DNA from: Sulfurimonas sp. HSL-3221
GTDB taxonomy: Bacteria > Campylobacterota > Campylobacteria > Campylobacterales > Sulfurimonadaceae
DNA: 64,000 bases
Assembly: GCF_021044585.1 (NCBI RefSeq)
Contig: NZ_CP087998.1
Location: forward strand, 1,860,001 to 1,924,000
Direction: 5' to 3'
The notes under the pieces are model-generated. The model ran no database searches, was not told where the DNA came from, and saw only the letters and a list, made by a program, of their open reading frames with translations. The first letter of the stretch is position 1. Each line of letters starts with the position of its first letter. A program made the translations under genes and the position numbers. This document shows positions 1-9,241 of the stretch, piece by piece.

Positions 1-1998
1 ATCACGCTTCGGGGGATGAGTCCCGATCAGATCCTCGTGCTCATCAACGGCAAACGCCTGCACACCTCTTCGCTGCTGCATGTCAACGGGACGATTGGAC
101 GCGGATCGAGCCATGCCGACCTTGATACGATCCCGCTGGCCATGATCGAGAAGATCGAAATCATGCGCGACGGTGCATCGGCACAATACGGCTCGGACGC
201 GATCTCCGCCGTAATCAATATCATCTTCAAAGGGATTGGAAACGACACAAAAGCCGGAGTCTTATATGGAGGACGGAAGGCGGGTGACGGTCACCAGGCC
301 GCTGGAAACGCGTTTGCCACCATTGCGCTTCCATATGATGGGTTTGTCAACCTTTCCATCGACGCCAAAGGGCAGGAACAGACACAGCGCGCGGGCCTGG
401 ACCGCCGTGTCTCACCTCCTGCGCTCACCACCCATGTCGGCATACCCGACAGCGACAGCCTCACCATCGGACTGAATGCGGAATTGGCAGGCGAAGAGAC
501 GACATCGCTCTACCTTGACGGATTCCTGCACCACCGCAATAGCCGGGCGGGGGCATTTTACCGCCCTGAACTAACCGCTGAAGGTTTCCCGGGCTTTCTG
601 CCGATCATCAACGCGGACATTCTGGACTATGCTGTGACCGCCGGCATCAAGGGGGTCAACGACTCCGACATCACCTGGGATCTGAGCAATACGTACGGTC
701 TCAACCGTATACACTACACGGTTGAAGACAGCCTCAACTATACCCAGGGCGATCCGCAGCTTCGCAGTTTCGACAACGGGAGCCTGCAGTTCACGCAAAA
801 TACGGTCAACTTCGATATCACCCAGCGCCGATCGAACTATAAGTTCTCCGCCGGAGCCGAGTACCGTTACGAAAACTACAAGATTCTTGCGGGTGAACAG
901 GCATCCTACGCAGACTACGGCGTTGTCAGCGGTGTCACTGCCGGAACACAGGGCTTCGCCGGATACTCTCCCTACAATGCGGTTGATGAGTGCCGCAGCA
1001 GCTATGCACTGTACGCAGACAGCGTCTTCGATCTGAATGAACGGTTCAATGTGGAGATCCTCGTGCGTTATGAAGAGTACTCTGATTTCGGCGAAAGCAC
1101 CAATGCGAAAGTGGCCTTGACGTATCAGGTTTCGCCGTCGCTGATGCTGCGCAGCTCCGGCAGCACCGGGTTCAGGGCCCCGTCGCTGTCCCAGTCTTAC
1201 TATGCTCAGACCTCATCGTTTGCCGGCGCAAACGGCATCGACACCCAGGGAACCTTCCGCGTTGACGACCCGATCGCGGAGGCACTGGGAGCCAAACCGC
1301 TTAAATCCGAGCGCTCCAAGAATGTCACCCTGGGCGGTGTCTATCAGTACGACGGCGAAACGGCACTCACCGTCGACTTCTTTTACGTGGAAGTCAACGA
1401 CCGCATCATGCTCAGTGACGACATCAACAATACCTCCGACCTTTGGCCGAACGTTTCCAAGGTCCGTTTTTTCATCAACGCGGCCCATACCTCCACCCAC
1501 GGCGTCGATATCAAGTTCAATAAGAGCTACCCTATTGAGCGCTTCGGCATGTTCAGAACCGGTCTCTGGTACAACTACAATATCAACAAAATTTCCGGGA
1601 ACGGATCGGACAACTCAAGCGCCGATGATGCGACACAGAAGATCCGAATCGAAAAAGGTCAGCCAAGGCACGCTCTGCGTTGGCTGAACAACTACAGTTA
1701 CCGCGGCCTGGATGCCACGGCGAACATCAGCTACTTCGGCACGTACTCCCAGATGGTCGATGCCAAAGAGTACGTTTTTGACCCGATGTGGACACTCGAT
1801 GCCGACATCGCCTACCGATTCGACTCCGGATTGACGATCGCTGTCGGAGGGCATAATCTTTTTGATGCCGTCCCGAACAAATGGGACGGCCTTTCGGGGA
1901 CCCTCTACGGCTACGACGGCATCAAGCCGTATTCGCGTTACTCCCCCAACGGCTACAGCGGCACTTTTTACTATCTCCGTGCCGAAATGACGTTCTAA
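1..1998 (+). CDS. TonB-dependent outer-membrane receptor (5' end outside window)
   Basis: The open frame runs in from base 1, so the signal peptide, TonB box and first part of the plug lie upstream. The visible N-terminus is plug domain: 'ILVLINGKR', then a repeated-isoleucine stretch ending 'RDGASAQYGSDAISAVINII', the classic plug signature. The remaining ~570 residues alternate aromatic and polar residues as in a 22-strand barrel, and the protein ends in Phe ('RAEMTF'), the usual C-terminal residue for Bam recognition. The family imports scarce ligands (siderophores, cobalamin, metal chelates) using TonB energy; the ligand cannot be told from sequence. A sensor kinase gene starts 10 bases downstream, suggesting co-transcription. 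Confidence 0.93.
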   Translation: MTLRGMSPDQILVLINGKRLHTSSLLHVNGTIGRGSSHADLDTIPLAMIEKIEIMRDGASAQYGSDAISAVINIIFKGIGNDTKAGVLYGGRKAGDGHQAAGNAFATIALPYDGFVNLSIDAKGQEQTQRAGLDRRVSPPALTTHVGIPDSDSLTIGLNAELAGEETTSLYLDGFLHHRNSRAGAFYRPELTAEGFPGFLPIINADILDYAVTAGIKGVNDSDITWDLSNTYGLNRIHYTVEDSLNYTQGDPQLRSFDNGSLQFTQNTVNFDITQRRSNYKFSAGAEYRYENYKILAGEQASYADYGVVSGVTAGTQGFAGYSPYNAVDECRSSYALYADSVFDLNERFNVEILVRYEEYSDFGESTNAKVALTYQVSPSLMLRSSGSTGFRAPSLSQSYYAQTSSFAGANGIDTQGTFRVDDPIAEALGAKPLKSERSKNVTLGGVYQYDGETALTVDFFYVEVNDRIMLSDDINNTSDLWPNVSKVRFFINAAHTSTHGVDIKFNKSYPIERFGMFRTGLWYNYNINKISGNGSDNSSADDATQKIRIEKGQPRHALRWLNNYSYRGLDATANISYFGTYSQMVDAKEYVFDPMWTLDADIAYRFDSGLTIAVGGHNLFDAVPNKWDGLSGTLYGYDGIKPYSRYSPNGYSGTFYYLRAEMTF

Positions 1999-2008
1999 AG
2001 TCCGTGCG

Positions 2009-3901
2009 ATGAAAAAACTGTTTGCTCATCTCAAAGCGGCGTATATCTTTCTCGCCATCGCCCTGGGAATATTCATCGTTGCGACCCTGCTCTCATTCAA
2101 ATACCAGGACACGCGCAATGAAATTTTCCAGATCAACAAGGCCCTCAATCTGCAATACGTGCAGGGACTTGCACAAAACCTCAGCGAAGACATCCTGCGC
2201 ATCGTCGACAAAAATTTTCATGATGAGCTCATGACGAACGCGCTCCTGCATGATTACGTCGAAGCCGACCTGAAACTGTTTATCACCACCAAATTCAAAG
2301 ATATCCGTCTGCTGGTAAAGCCTGCCGATTCTCAAACGTGTATGATCGCAGCAGACGGGAATGCGTCACCCAGCAGAGCTTGCAGCGAAAACGAACAGAC
2401 CATCTTTTCAGAGATTCATGACACCGGGGAACCACGGTATGTCGTCGACTCCTCCGAAGCAGACGTCTGGGCGACCTATTATGCCCCCATCGTCAGCCAC
2501 GAAAAAGTTCAGGCCGTCATCGTCATCAAGTTTTCGATGTTCGAGCAGCGGAGTATTTTGGGCGAACTTGCCAAATTGGGGAATCTGATCGAGTCGATTT
2601 TCATCTTTTTTGTCGTGATTGTCCTGCTGATCCTTTGGTTCGCCTATTTCGATTTCAGGCGCGAAAGAGACAAGAACAGACTGCTGCAGGAACTAGAAAC
2701 GTCCAATCAGGAGCTGAGTGAAAAGACGAAACAGCTTGCGTTCAAGACCCAAAAAGCCCATGAGCTTTTTGTACAGGCCAGCCAGAATCTGGCGACGCTG
2801 AATGAAGCGCAGAGAATCGCCAAGATCGGGAGTTTCGATGACTATCTGGATCAGGACCACTTGATCTTTTCGGAAGAAAACTACCGTATCTGGGAAATCG
2901 AACCCGGGCAGACGATAACACACAAATCGCTTCTCACACGCGTCCATCCCGAAGACATGGGGACCCTTGCTCAGCACATCAACGCCAACATGGAACAACA
3001 CGCGGACAGCATGTATTCATTCAGGATCATGACGTCAGACGGCGAAGCAAAACATATCCTGGCACGTGAGAGTTCCATCTTTGACGACGACGGGGTATTC
3101 ATCGGGATCAGGGGAACCCATCAGGATATCAGCGAAAAAGTGAAGGCTGAGGAGAAAGAGCAGAAACAGAACCTGCTGATCATGCACCAAAACCGCCTGG
3201 CGATGCAGGGCGAAATGCTTGAGATGATCGCACACCAGTGGCGACAGCCGCTCAACACGCTTTCGCTGACACTCTTCTCCCTGTATGTAAAGATCGCTGC
3301 CCTCCCGGAGGTCCCTGATGACGTCAGTGCCCTGCATGAGAAAGCGGATCACGCCATACAGTATCTTTCCAGAACCATAGACGACTTCAAAAGTTTCTTC
3401 GCCGAGGACAAATCGACCCAACGGTTTTCACCTGCCGTGCTCCTCGATGAAACCCTCGGCATCATAGACAACCGGCTGGAACAATACCGTATCGACGTGA
3501 ACAAAAACTATAATGCCGTTGACCGCGTGCAAATCGAATCCCTGCCATCGGAACTGGGCCAGGTGCTTCTTGCCATTGTCAACAACGCCATTGATGCACT
3601 GAAAGAAGTGCAGATCGACCGTCAGATCTTTATCGATATTGCCCCCTTCGGCGATTATGGTGTACGCATTGAAATCGTCGATAATGCGGGCGGGATTCCC
3701 CACGACGTGATACCGTATATCTTCGAGCCCTATTTTTCAACCAAGAAAGACAAAAACGGTACCGGACTTGGGCTCTATATGGCCAAGATGATCATAGAGG
3801 AGTCCCTCGGAGGCAGTATTGCCGCCCGGACGGAAAACGATCGGGCCATTTTCACGCTCATACTCCCGGGATCAAAGCCTCAGGAGCACCCCTTCTCCTA
3901 G
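2009..3901 (+). CDS. PAS-domain membrane sensor histidine kinase
   Basis: A 630-residue kinase. TM1 lies at about 10-30 and TM2 at about 194-215, bracketing a ~160-residue periplasmic sensor region. A coiled coil (about 218-262) leads into one PAS domain (about 265-380, ending 'GTHQDISEK'), then an H-box 'MIAHQWRQPLN' with the phospho-acceptor His near residue 408. The ATPase domain has an N-box ('IVNNAIDAL'), G1 'DNAGGI' and G2 'GTGLGLYMAK'. The HQWRQPLN H-box is typical of the large kinase family in Campylobacterota. No response regulator is adjacent. It follows the TonB receptor by 10 bases with no visible terminator, so it may sense the same ligand or its shortage; that link is inference. 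Confidence 0.92.
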   Translation: MKKLFAHLKAAYIFLAIALGIFIVATLLSFKYQDTRNEIFQINKALNLQYVQGLAQNLSEDILRIVDKNFHDELMTNALLHDYVEADLKLFITTKFKDIRLLVKPADSQTCMIAADGNASPSRACSENEQTIFSEIHDTGEPRYVVDSSEADVWATYYAPIVSHEKVQAVIVIKFSMFEQRSILGELAKLGNLIESIFIFFVVIVLLILWFAYFDFRRERDKNRLLQELETSNQELSEKTKQLAFKTQKAHELFVQASQNLATLNEAQRIAKIGSFDDYLDQDHLIFSEENYRIWEIEPGQTITHKSLLTRVHPEDMGTLAQHINANMEQHADSMYSFRIMTSDGEAKHILARESSIFDDDGVFIGIRGTHQDISEKVKAEEKEQKQNLLIMHQNRLAMQGEMLEMIAHQWRQPLNTLSLTLFSLYVKIAALPEVPDDVSALHEKADHAIQYLSRTIDDFKSFFAEDKSTQRFSPAVLLDETLGIIDNRLEQYRIDVNKNYNAVDRVQIESLPSELGQVLLAIVNNAIDALKEVQIDRQIFIDIAPFGDYGVRIEIVDNAGGIPHDVIPYIFEPYFSTKKDKNGTGLGLYMAKMIIEESLGGSIAARTENDRAIFTLILPGSKPQEHPFS

Positions 3902-4009
3902 CAACATCATCAGCGTTGCCGGACGTATAACGGTGGCCTTTTTGCCCCGCGCGTTTCGATCCATAATGCATCCTTAACGACAATTTCGATAAAATCACTC
4001 ACTTTTCTA

Positions 4010-4031
4010 CCCGCTCGATTATGGAAGCGGG
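4010..4031 (+). other. Hairpin in the leader of fabZ
   Basis: CCCGCT (4010-4015) and AGCGGG (4026-4031) can pair around a 10-base loop, 29 bases before the fabZ start. No T-run follows, so it is not a standard terminator. Its role is unknown. The rest of 3902-4060 shows only a weak GCAAC/GTTGC pair just after the kinase stop. Confidence 0.3.
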
Positions 4032-4060
4032 CATTACATAAAAAGGAAGATCCACCCACT

Positions 4061-4504
4061 ATGATCGATGTTGTCGAAATTCAGAAAATTCTGCCGCACC
4101 GCTTCCCGTTCCTCCTCGTAGACCGCGTCACCGAACTCAACCCGAACGAGTCCCTTACCGGTTACAAGAACGTGACAATCGGCGAACAGATCTTCGAAGG
4201 CCACTTCCCGGGCCACCCCATCTATCCGGGCGTTATGATCCTCGAGGGAATGGCGCAGGCCGGCGGTATCCTCGCGTTTAAAAGCATGGATATGAGCGAA
4301 GAGGAAGCGGCGAACAAAGTCGTCTACTTCATGAGCATCGACGGCGCGAAATTCCGCAACCCGGTCCGTCCGGGCGACCGTCTGGAGTACCGCATGAAAG
4401 TCGTCAAACACAAAGGCGCCATCTGGATCCTCGAGGGCAAAGCCTATGTGGACGACAAGCTCGTCTCCGAAGCCGAGCTCAAAGCGATGATCGTCGACAA
4501 GTAA
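4061..4504 (+). CDS. fabZ: 3-hydroxyacyl-ACP dehydratase FabZ
   Basis: A 147-residue hot-dog-fold enzyme that dehydrates (3R)-hydroxyacyl-ACP in fatty-acid elongation. The signature '[13 protein letters not shown]' is at residues 9-21, and the catalytic His of '[16 protein letters not shown]' is at about 48-63, with the active-site Glu in the last part. Length is normal for FabZ. It is followed 7 bases later by lpxA, the common arrangement linking phospholipid and lipid A precursor supply from the shared hydroxyacyl-ACP pool. Confidence 0.97.
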   Translation: MIDVVEIQKILPHRFPFLLVDRVTELNPNESLTGYKNVTIGEQIFEGHFPGHPIYPGVMILEGMAQAGGILAFKSMDMSEEEAANKVVYFMSIDGAKFRNPVRPGDRLEYRMKVVKHKGAIWILEGKAYVDDKLVSEAELKAMIVDK

Positions 4505-4511
4505 GGCAGGT

Positions 4512-5300
4512 ATGATGAGCAAAATCTCACCGCAGGCGATCATCGAAGAGGGCGCCGTCATCGGCAACGACGTCGAAATCGGCCCCTTCTGTTTCATCTC
4601 ATCCGAAGCGACCATCGGCGACGGCACCACGATCGCGCAGGGCGCCTGCATCTACGGGAAAACGACCATCGGCAAGCATAACGAGATCTTCTCCTATGCC
4701 GTCCTCGGCTCCATCCCGCAGGATCTGAAATTCGGCGGCGAAGACGTAGAACTCATTATCGGCGATCACAACAAGATCCGCGAGTTCACCCTCTTCAATC
4801 CCGGCACCAAAGGCGGCGGCGGCAAAACGATCATCGGCAGCCACAACCTCTTTATGGGCTACGTCCATATCGGGCACGACGTCGTGATCGGCAACCACTG
4901 CATCCTGGCTAACGCCGCGACGCTCGCGGGCCACGTCGAGATGGGCGATTACGCTGTTATCGGGGGGATGACCCCGATCCATCAGTTCGTGCATATCGGC
5001 GACTTCGCGATGATCGCCGGTGCATCGGCATTGTCGCAGGACGTTCCGCCCTACTGCATGGCCGAAGGGAACCGCGCCGTTATCCGGGGCCTCAACCTTA
5101 CCGGCCTGCGCCGCCACAGCGAGCGCAACGACATCGATGCCCTCAAGTCCGCCTACCGCGACCTTTTCGAATCGGGTCAGCCGCTCAAAGAGACGGCGGC
5201 GGAGCTGGTGGAGAGCAGCGACAACCACTACGTACACAACCTGTGTAACTTTATCCTGAAAACCAAACGGGGAATCCCCTTTGAGAGGAAAACAGCATGA
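4512..5300 (+). CDS. lpxA: UDP-N-acetylglucosamine acyltransferase LpxA
   Basis: This 262-residue enzyme catalyses the first step of lipid A synthesis, transferring a hydroxyacyl chain from ACP to UDP-GlcNAc. The N-terminal ~190 residues are hexapeptide repeats of the left-handed beta-helix (for example '[14 protein letters not shown]', '[16 protein letters not shown]'), and the C-terminal ~70 form the helical domain starting near '[10 protein letters not shown]'. The stretch '[14 protein letters not shown]' contains the catalytic-loop His region. There are two adjacent ATGs at 4512 and 4515; either could be used. Its stop overlaps the clpX start (ATGA), so translation is probably coupled. 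Confidence 0.96.
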   Translation: MMSKISPQAIIEEGAVIGNDVEIGPFCFISSEATIGDGTTIAQGACIYGKTTIGKHNEIFSYAVLGSIPQDLKFGGEDVELIIGDHNKIREFTLFNPGTKGGGGKTIIGSHNLFMGYVHIGHDVVIGNHCILANAATLAGHVEMGDYAVIGGMTPIHQFVHIGDFAMIAGASALSQDVPPYCMAEGNRAVIRGLNLTGLRRHSERNDIDALKSAYRDLFESGQPLKETAAELVESSDNHYVHNLCNFILKTKRGIPFERKTA

Positions 5301-6535
5301 AACAGCGCCACTGCAGCTTCTGCGGGACCCATGAGAGCGAGGCGAACCCCCTGATCGCGGGCAACGACGCCTATATTTGCAAGAACTGCGTCTTCTCCGC
5401 CTACAAGATCATGTTCGGCGACGAGGAGGCCCTCAGCGAAGCGGACAAGCATCTTGTCGAATATGTCGGCGATCTGATGACGCCCAAGGAGATCAACGCG
5501 TTCCTGGGCGAGTACATCATCGGGCAGGAGCGTGCGCGCAAGCTGCTCTCCGTCGCCGTTTACAACCACTACAAGCGGATATTCAAACAGCACGACCTCG
5601 ACGACGATACGGAGATCGCCAAATCGAACGTGCTGCTGATCGGACCGACGGGCAGCGGGAAAACCCTGATGGCCCAGACGATCGCCCGTATTCTCAACGT
5701 GCCCCTGGCGATCGCAGACGCCACCAGCCTCACGGAGGCGGGCTACGTCGGCGAGGACGTGGAGAACATCCTCACCAAACTGCTGCAAGCGGCCGACGGC
5801 GACGTCGAACGAGCCCAGCAGGGGATCCTCTTCATCGACGAGATCGACAAGATCGCCCGCATGAGTGAAAACCGCTCCATCACCCGCGACGTCTCCGGCG
5901 AAGGGGTGCAGCAAGCGCTGCTCAAGATCATCGAGGGCTCCGTCGTCAATATCCCGCCCAAAGGGGGCAGAAAGCACCCCAACCAGGATTTCATCGCGAT
6001 GGACACCTCCAATATCCTCTTCATCTGCGGCGGGGCCTTCGACGGCATGCAGGAAATCCTCAAGCGCAAAGCGGGCAAAAACGTGCTCGGCTTCGGCCAC
6101 GAGCAGAAAAGTACCGCCGAGCAGGAGGTCACCATGGAGAGCGTCGAACCCGATGACCTCGTGCACTACGGCCTGATCCCCGAACTGATCGGCCGTCTGC
6201 CGGTCATTGCATCGCTCAACGAGATCAGCGAAGAGGATATGATCCGCATCCTCACCGAGCCGAAGAACTCGCTGATCCGCCAGTACGCCAAACTCTTTGC
6301 CATCGACAACGTCAAACTGACCTTCGAAGACGACGCCCTTCGCGCTATCGCCGCCAAGGCCAAATCCCGCAAGACCGGGGCCCGTGGCCTGCGCTCGATT
6401 CTCGAAGAGACGATGATCGACATCATGTATGAACTGCCCGACTACAGCGGTTACGAGGTCGTCATTACGGCCGAGTGTATCACCGAGGGGGAGAAACCCC
6501 TCTACATCAAAACAGACGACAAGAAAAGCGCTTAA
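5297..6535 (+). CDS. clpX: ATP-dependent Clp protease ATP-binding subunit ClpX
   Basis: A 412-residue AAA+ unfoldase that feeds substrates to ClpP. The N-terminal zinc-binding domain has two Cys pairs ('CSFCG' near 6-10 and 'CKNC' near 32-35). Walker A is 'GPTGSGKT' (about 116-123), Walker B 'ILFIDEIDK' (about 176-184), and '[14 protein letters not shown]' follows. The 'IGRLPV' loop, which resembles the IGF motif region, and the C-terminal small domain '[12 protein letters not shown]' are intact. The gene overlaps lpxA by 4 bases and mreB starts 9 bases after it. clpP is not in the window. Confidence 0.97.
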   Translation: MKQRHCSFCGTHESEANPLIAGNDAYICKNCVFSAYKIMFGDEEALSEADKHLVEYVGDLMTPKEINAFLGEYIIGQERARKLLSVAVYNHYKRIFKQHDLDDDTEIAKSNVLLIGPTGSGKTLMAQTIARILNVPLAIADATSLTEAGYVGEDVENILTKLLQAADGDVERAQQGILFIDEIDKIARMSENRSITRDVSGEGVQQALLKIIEGSVVNIPPKGGRKHPNQDFIAMDTSNILFICGGAFDGMQEILKRKAGKNVLGFGHEQKSTAEQEVTMESVEPDDLVHYGLIPELIGRLPVIASLNEISEEDMIRILTEPKNSLIRQYAKLFAIDNVKLTFEDDALRAIAAKAKSRKTGARGLRSILEETMIDIMYELPDYSGYEVVITAECITEGEKPLYIKTDDKKSA

Positions 6536-6544
6536 AGGAACACG

Positions 6545-7582
6545 ATGCTTCTGAACAAATTGATCGGACTCTTCTCCAACGACCTCTCCATCGACCTGGG
6601 GACGGCCAATACCCTCGTCATCGCCAAGGGACACGGCATCATCATCAACGAGCCTTCCGTCGTCGCCGTGAAGATGGAAAAATTCGGCCAGCAGCGCGTC
6701 CTGGCCGTCGGCCACGAAGCCAAGGAGATGGTCGGGAAGACCCCGGGCAACATCCGCGCCATCCGTCCGATGAAAGACGGGGTCATCGCCGACTTCGACA
6801 TGACCGAAAAAATGATCCGCAAGTTCATCGAGAAGGCCCACGGCCGCTCGGCGCTGATCAGCCCGCGCATCATCATCTGCGTCCCCTACGGCCTGACGCA
6901 GGTCGAGCGTAAAGCAGTCCGCGAATCGGCCCTCTCCGCCGGCGCACGGGAGGTCTTCCTTATCGAGGAGCCGATGGCCGCCGCCATCGGTGCGGGTGTG
7001 GATATCCGCGAACCCCAGGGGAACCTCGTCGTCGATATCGGTGGCGGTACGACAGAGATCGGCGTCGTCAGCCTCGGCGGCCTCGTGCTCTCCAAGTCCA
7101 TCCGTACCGCCGGCGACAAGATCGACAAGGCGATCATCGACTACGTCAAACGCAAATACAACCTCCTCATCGGCGACCGTACCGCCGAAGAGATCAAGAT
7201 CGAGATCGGGACGGCCCTGCCGCTGGAAAAACGTCTGACAAAAGTCGCGACGGGCCGCGACCAGGTCGAAGGGATGCTGAGCACCATCGAACTCACCAGC
7301 GACGACGCCTACGAAGCGATGAAAGAGCCGCTCAAAGAGATCGCCGAAGCGCTGCGGGACGTCCTAGAGAAGATGCCGCCCGACCTCGCCGGCGACATCG
7401 TCGACCACGGCATCATCCTCACCGGCGGCGGCGCACTGATCCGCCAGCTCGACAAGTTCCTGGCCGACATCATCCGCATCCCGGTCTTCGTCGCCGACGA
7501 ACCGCTCCTGGCCGTCGCCAAGGGAACGGGACGCGCCCTGGAGGAGATCGACCTGCTCCAGGAACTCTTCGAAAATGAGTAA
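6545..7582 (+). CDS. mreB: Rod-shape-determining actin homologue MreB
   Basis: A 345-residue bacterial actin that organises lateral-wall synthesis beneath the inner membrane. The N-terminal amphipathic helix 'MLLNKLIGLF' for membrane attachment is followed by the phosphate-1 motif 'IDLGTANTLV', the phosphate-2 motif 'VVDIGGGTTEIGVVSLGG' and the adenosine motif 'ILTGGGALI'. It overlaps mreC by 8 bases. No mreD, pbp2 or rodA follows; the cluster passes straight to an outer-membrane protein gene. Confidence 0.97.
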   Translation: MLLNKLIGLFSNDLSIDLGTANTLVIAKGHGIIINEPSVVAVKMEKFGQQRVLAVGHEAKEMVGKTPGNIRAIRPMKDGVIADFDMTEKMIRKFIEKAHGRSALISPRIIICVPYGLTQVERKAVRESALSAGAREVFLIEEPMAAAIGAGVDIREPQGNLVVDIGGGTTEIGVVSLGGLVLSKSIRTAGDKIDKAIIDYVKRKYNLLIGDRTAEEIKIEIGTALPLEKRLTKVATGRDQVEGMLSTIELTSDDAYEAMKEPLKEIAEALRDVLEKMPPDLAGDIVDHGIILTGGGALIRQLDKFLADIIRIPVFVADEPLLAVAKGTGRALEEIDLLQELFENE

Positions 7583-8333
7583 ACGCGCCTCTGCGCTCCT
7601 CTTCCTGCTTCTGCTGTTCGCGGGGGCCGTCTACTTTTCGACGACCCTGCAATCCCCCCTGCTCTCCGTCCTGCAATCGATCAACCGCTCCTGGAACACC
7701 TTTAGCACCGGTATTGGCAATCTGATCGAGGAAAACTTCGAACAGAAAGAGACCATTCAGGCGCTGCGCAAAGAAGCCGAACTCTACCGACAGTCGCACC
7801 TGATCCTGCACGAGATGGCCACCGAGTTCAACGCCCTTCTGGCCGAGAATAACTCCACCTTCCGCTACGACCCGCGCGTCGCCCTCGTGCGTACCATCGC
7901 CTATGCCAACTTTGCCGACATGACCAAGCTCTGGCTGCAGATGGATGATTTCAACTCTTCGCGCCTCTACGGACTCATCTATAACGAGACGGCCGCCGGG
8001 ATCGTCACGGCGCGCGACGGCAGACCGCTGGCCCTGCTCAACGGCGATTACCAGTGCACCTATGCCGTCTTCGTCGGGCCCAACAAGGCCCCAGGGATCG
8101 TCCGCGGCCGCAACAGCGACACCATGCTCGTACAGTACATTCCCACCTGGGTCGCCATTACCGTCGGTGACGAGGTCGTCACCTCCGGCCTGGACCACCT
8201 CTTCTTCGCGGGGGTCAAGGTCGGCACGGTCAAATCCATCGAACTCACCGGCGGCTACCAGAACGCCGTCATCGAACCCTATTACAAAGGAAACGATCCG
8301 GATTATTTCCACGTGATCACTGACATCAGATGA
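7575..8333 (+). CDS. mreC: Rod-shape-determining protein MreC
   Basis: A 252-residue protein with a short cytoplasmic start, one membrane helix (about 6-26), a coiled-coil segment (about 45-85) and a periplasmic double beta-barrel domain. Recognisable family features are 'GIVTARDGRPLALLNGD' and 'VGDEVVTSGLDHLFFAGVKVG'. MreC bridges cytoplasmic MreB and the periplasmic wall synthases. Its start lies inside the mreB 3' end and its stop overlaps the next gene by 4 bases, so translation along the cluster is probably coupled. Confidence 0.93.
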   Translation: MSKRASALLFLLLLFAGAVYFSTTLQSPLLSVLQSINRSWNTFSTGIGNLIEENFEQKETIQALRKEAELYRQSHLILHEMATEFNALLAENNSTFRYDPRVALVRTIAYANFADMTKLWLQMDDFNSSRLYGLIYNETAAGIVTARDGRPLALLNGDYQCTYAVFVGPNKAPGIVRGRNSDTMLVQYIPTWVAITVGDEVVTSGLDHLFFAGVKVGTVKSIELTGGYQNAVIEPYYKGNDPDYFHVITDIR

Positions 8334-9145
8334 AACGATTACTCCTTTTACTGCTCCTGCCCCTGTTCCTGGGAGCCAAAGATGATATCTTCCTCGGGGC
8401 CGGCCCCTATTTCCAGACCCTGCCCTACAAGGATGCCGACCCCGTTGTTCTCGGTACGCCCGTCATCTTTTTCGACAACTCCCTCTTTTACATCCGATGG
8501 ACCCGGGTCGGGATGTACTTCTACGGCGAAAGCGGCGAGACGCAGAGCTGGGGGCTCTCTTTCACCGCGCAGCCCCAGATTATCGGCTACTACGAAAGCC
8601 GCGCGCTGACCCAGCTCAACCGCCGCTCCAAAACGCCTATTTTGCAGGGAATGCGTGAGCGCGACAGCGGCTGGGAAGGGGGCCTCGCGGCCAGCTACGC
8701 CTACGGCGATTTTTTCGCGGAGTTCGTTGCGCTGCATGACATTACCGATACGAACAACGGTACGAAACTGCGCCTGGAAGTAGGCCAGAGCTTCAGCGTC
8801 GGAGATTGGTACTTTGTTCCCAGCATCCTCGCCGTCTGGCTCTCCCAGCCCTTTGCAAACTACTATTTCGGCGTGAAAAACAGCGAAGAGGATCTGCTGA
8901 TCGGCCGGCCCGCCTACCGCAGCGACGCGACGCTGAATTTTGCCGTCCAGACCTATGTGAAGTACAACATCAACGCACACTGGCACCTGCTCGGCAATCT
9001 CCGCGCCGACCGCTTCGGCGACCCCGTCGCAGACAGTCCCCTGACGGAGACCAGATACATGTACAGCGGCATGCTCTCCCTGCTCTACTCCTTCAACCTT
9101 TTCGGCGAAGAAAAAGCCGTCCTTAACCCGCCGGAAAAACGGTGA
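8330..9145 (+). CDS. MipA/OmpV family outer-membrane protein
   Basis: A 271-residue protein with a signal peptide (leucine-rich core, probable cut after 'LFLGA'). The mature part has the MipA/OmpV layout: a short N-terminal 'DDIFLGAGPYFQTLPY', 'VLGTPVIFFDNSLFYIRWTRVGM', and alternating aromatic strands to near the C-terminus. MipA in E. coli scaffolds MltA and PBP1B, which would fit its place after mreBC, but OmpV-like members are general porin-like barrels, so the wall role is inference. The end is not a canonical terminal Phe; a ~15-residue polar tail follows the last strand. Confidence 0.8.
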   Translation: MKRLLLLLLLPLFLGAKDDIFLGAGPYFQTLPYKDADPVVLGTPVIFFDNSLFYIRWTRVGMYFYGESGETQSWGLSFTAQPQIIGYYESRALTQLNRRSKTPILQGMRERDSGWEGGLAASYAYGDFFAEFVALHDITDTNNGTKLRLEVGQSFSVGDWYFVPSILAVWLSQPFANYYFGVKNSEEDLLIGRPAYRSDATLNFAVQTYVKYNINAHWHLLGNLRADRFGDPVADSPLTETRYMYSGMLSLLYSFNLFGEEKAVLNPPEKR

Positions 9146-9149
9146 CGCC

Positions 9150-9184
9150 GGCGGGGAGCCTTTTCCCGCCTTTCACCCCTTTTT
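9150..9184 (+). terminator. Probable terminator after the fabZ-mipA cluster
   Basis: GGCGGG (9150-9155) pairs with CCCGCC (9165-9170) around a 9-base loop, followed by a pyrimidine stretch with a run of T (9180-9184). It sits just after the MipA-like stop and before the carB promoter. The T-run is a little distant from the stem, so efficiency is uncertain. Confidence 0.5.
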
Positions 9185-9198
9185 AAGGGCCTCCCGAC

Positions 9199-9204
9199 TA
9201 TAAT
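9199..9204 (+). promoter_or_regulatory. Candidate -10 box for carB
   Basis: TATAAT lies 37 bases before the carB ATG. No good -35 is seen at 16-18 bases, which is usual for sigma-70 promoters of Campylobacterota. A ribosome-binding sequence GAAGGG precedes the ATG. Confidence 0.45.
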
Positions 9205-9241
9205 ATCCTTCTGAAATTTTCATCTTTTTTGAAGGGTATAA

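Noticed and set aside
5228-6841. 537-codon open frame antisense to clpX and mreB
   Set aside because: It crosses two well-identified genes on the opposite strand and has shadow-frame composition.
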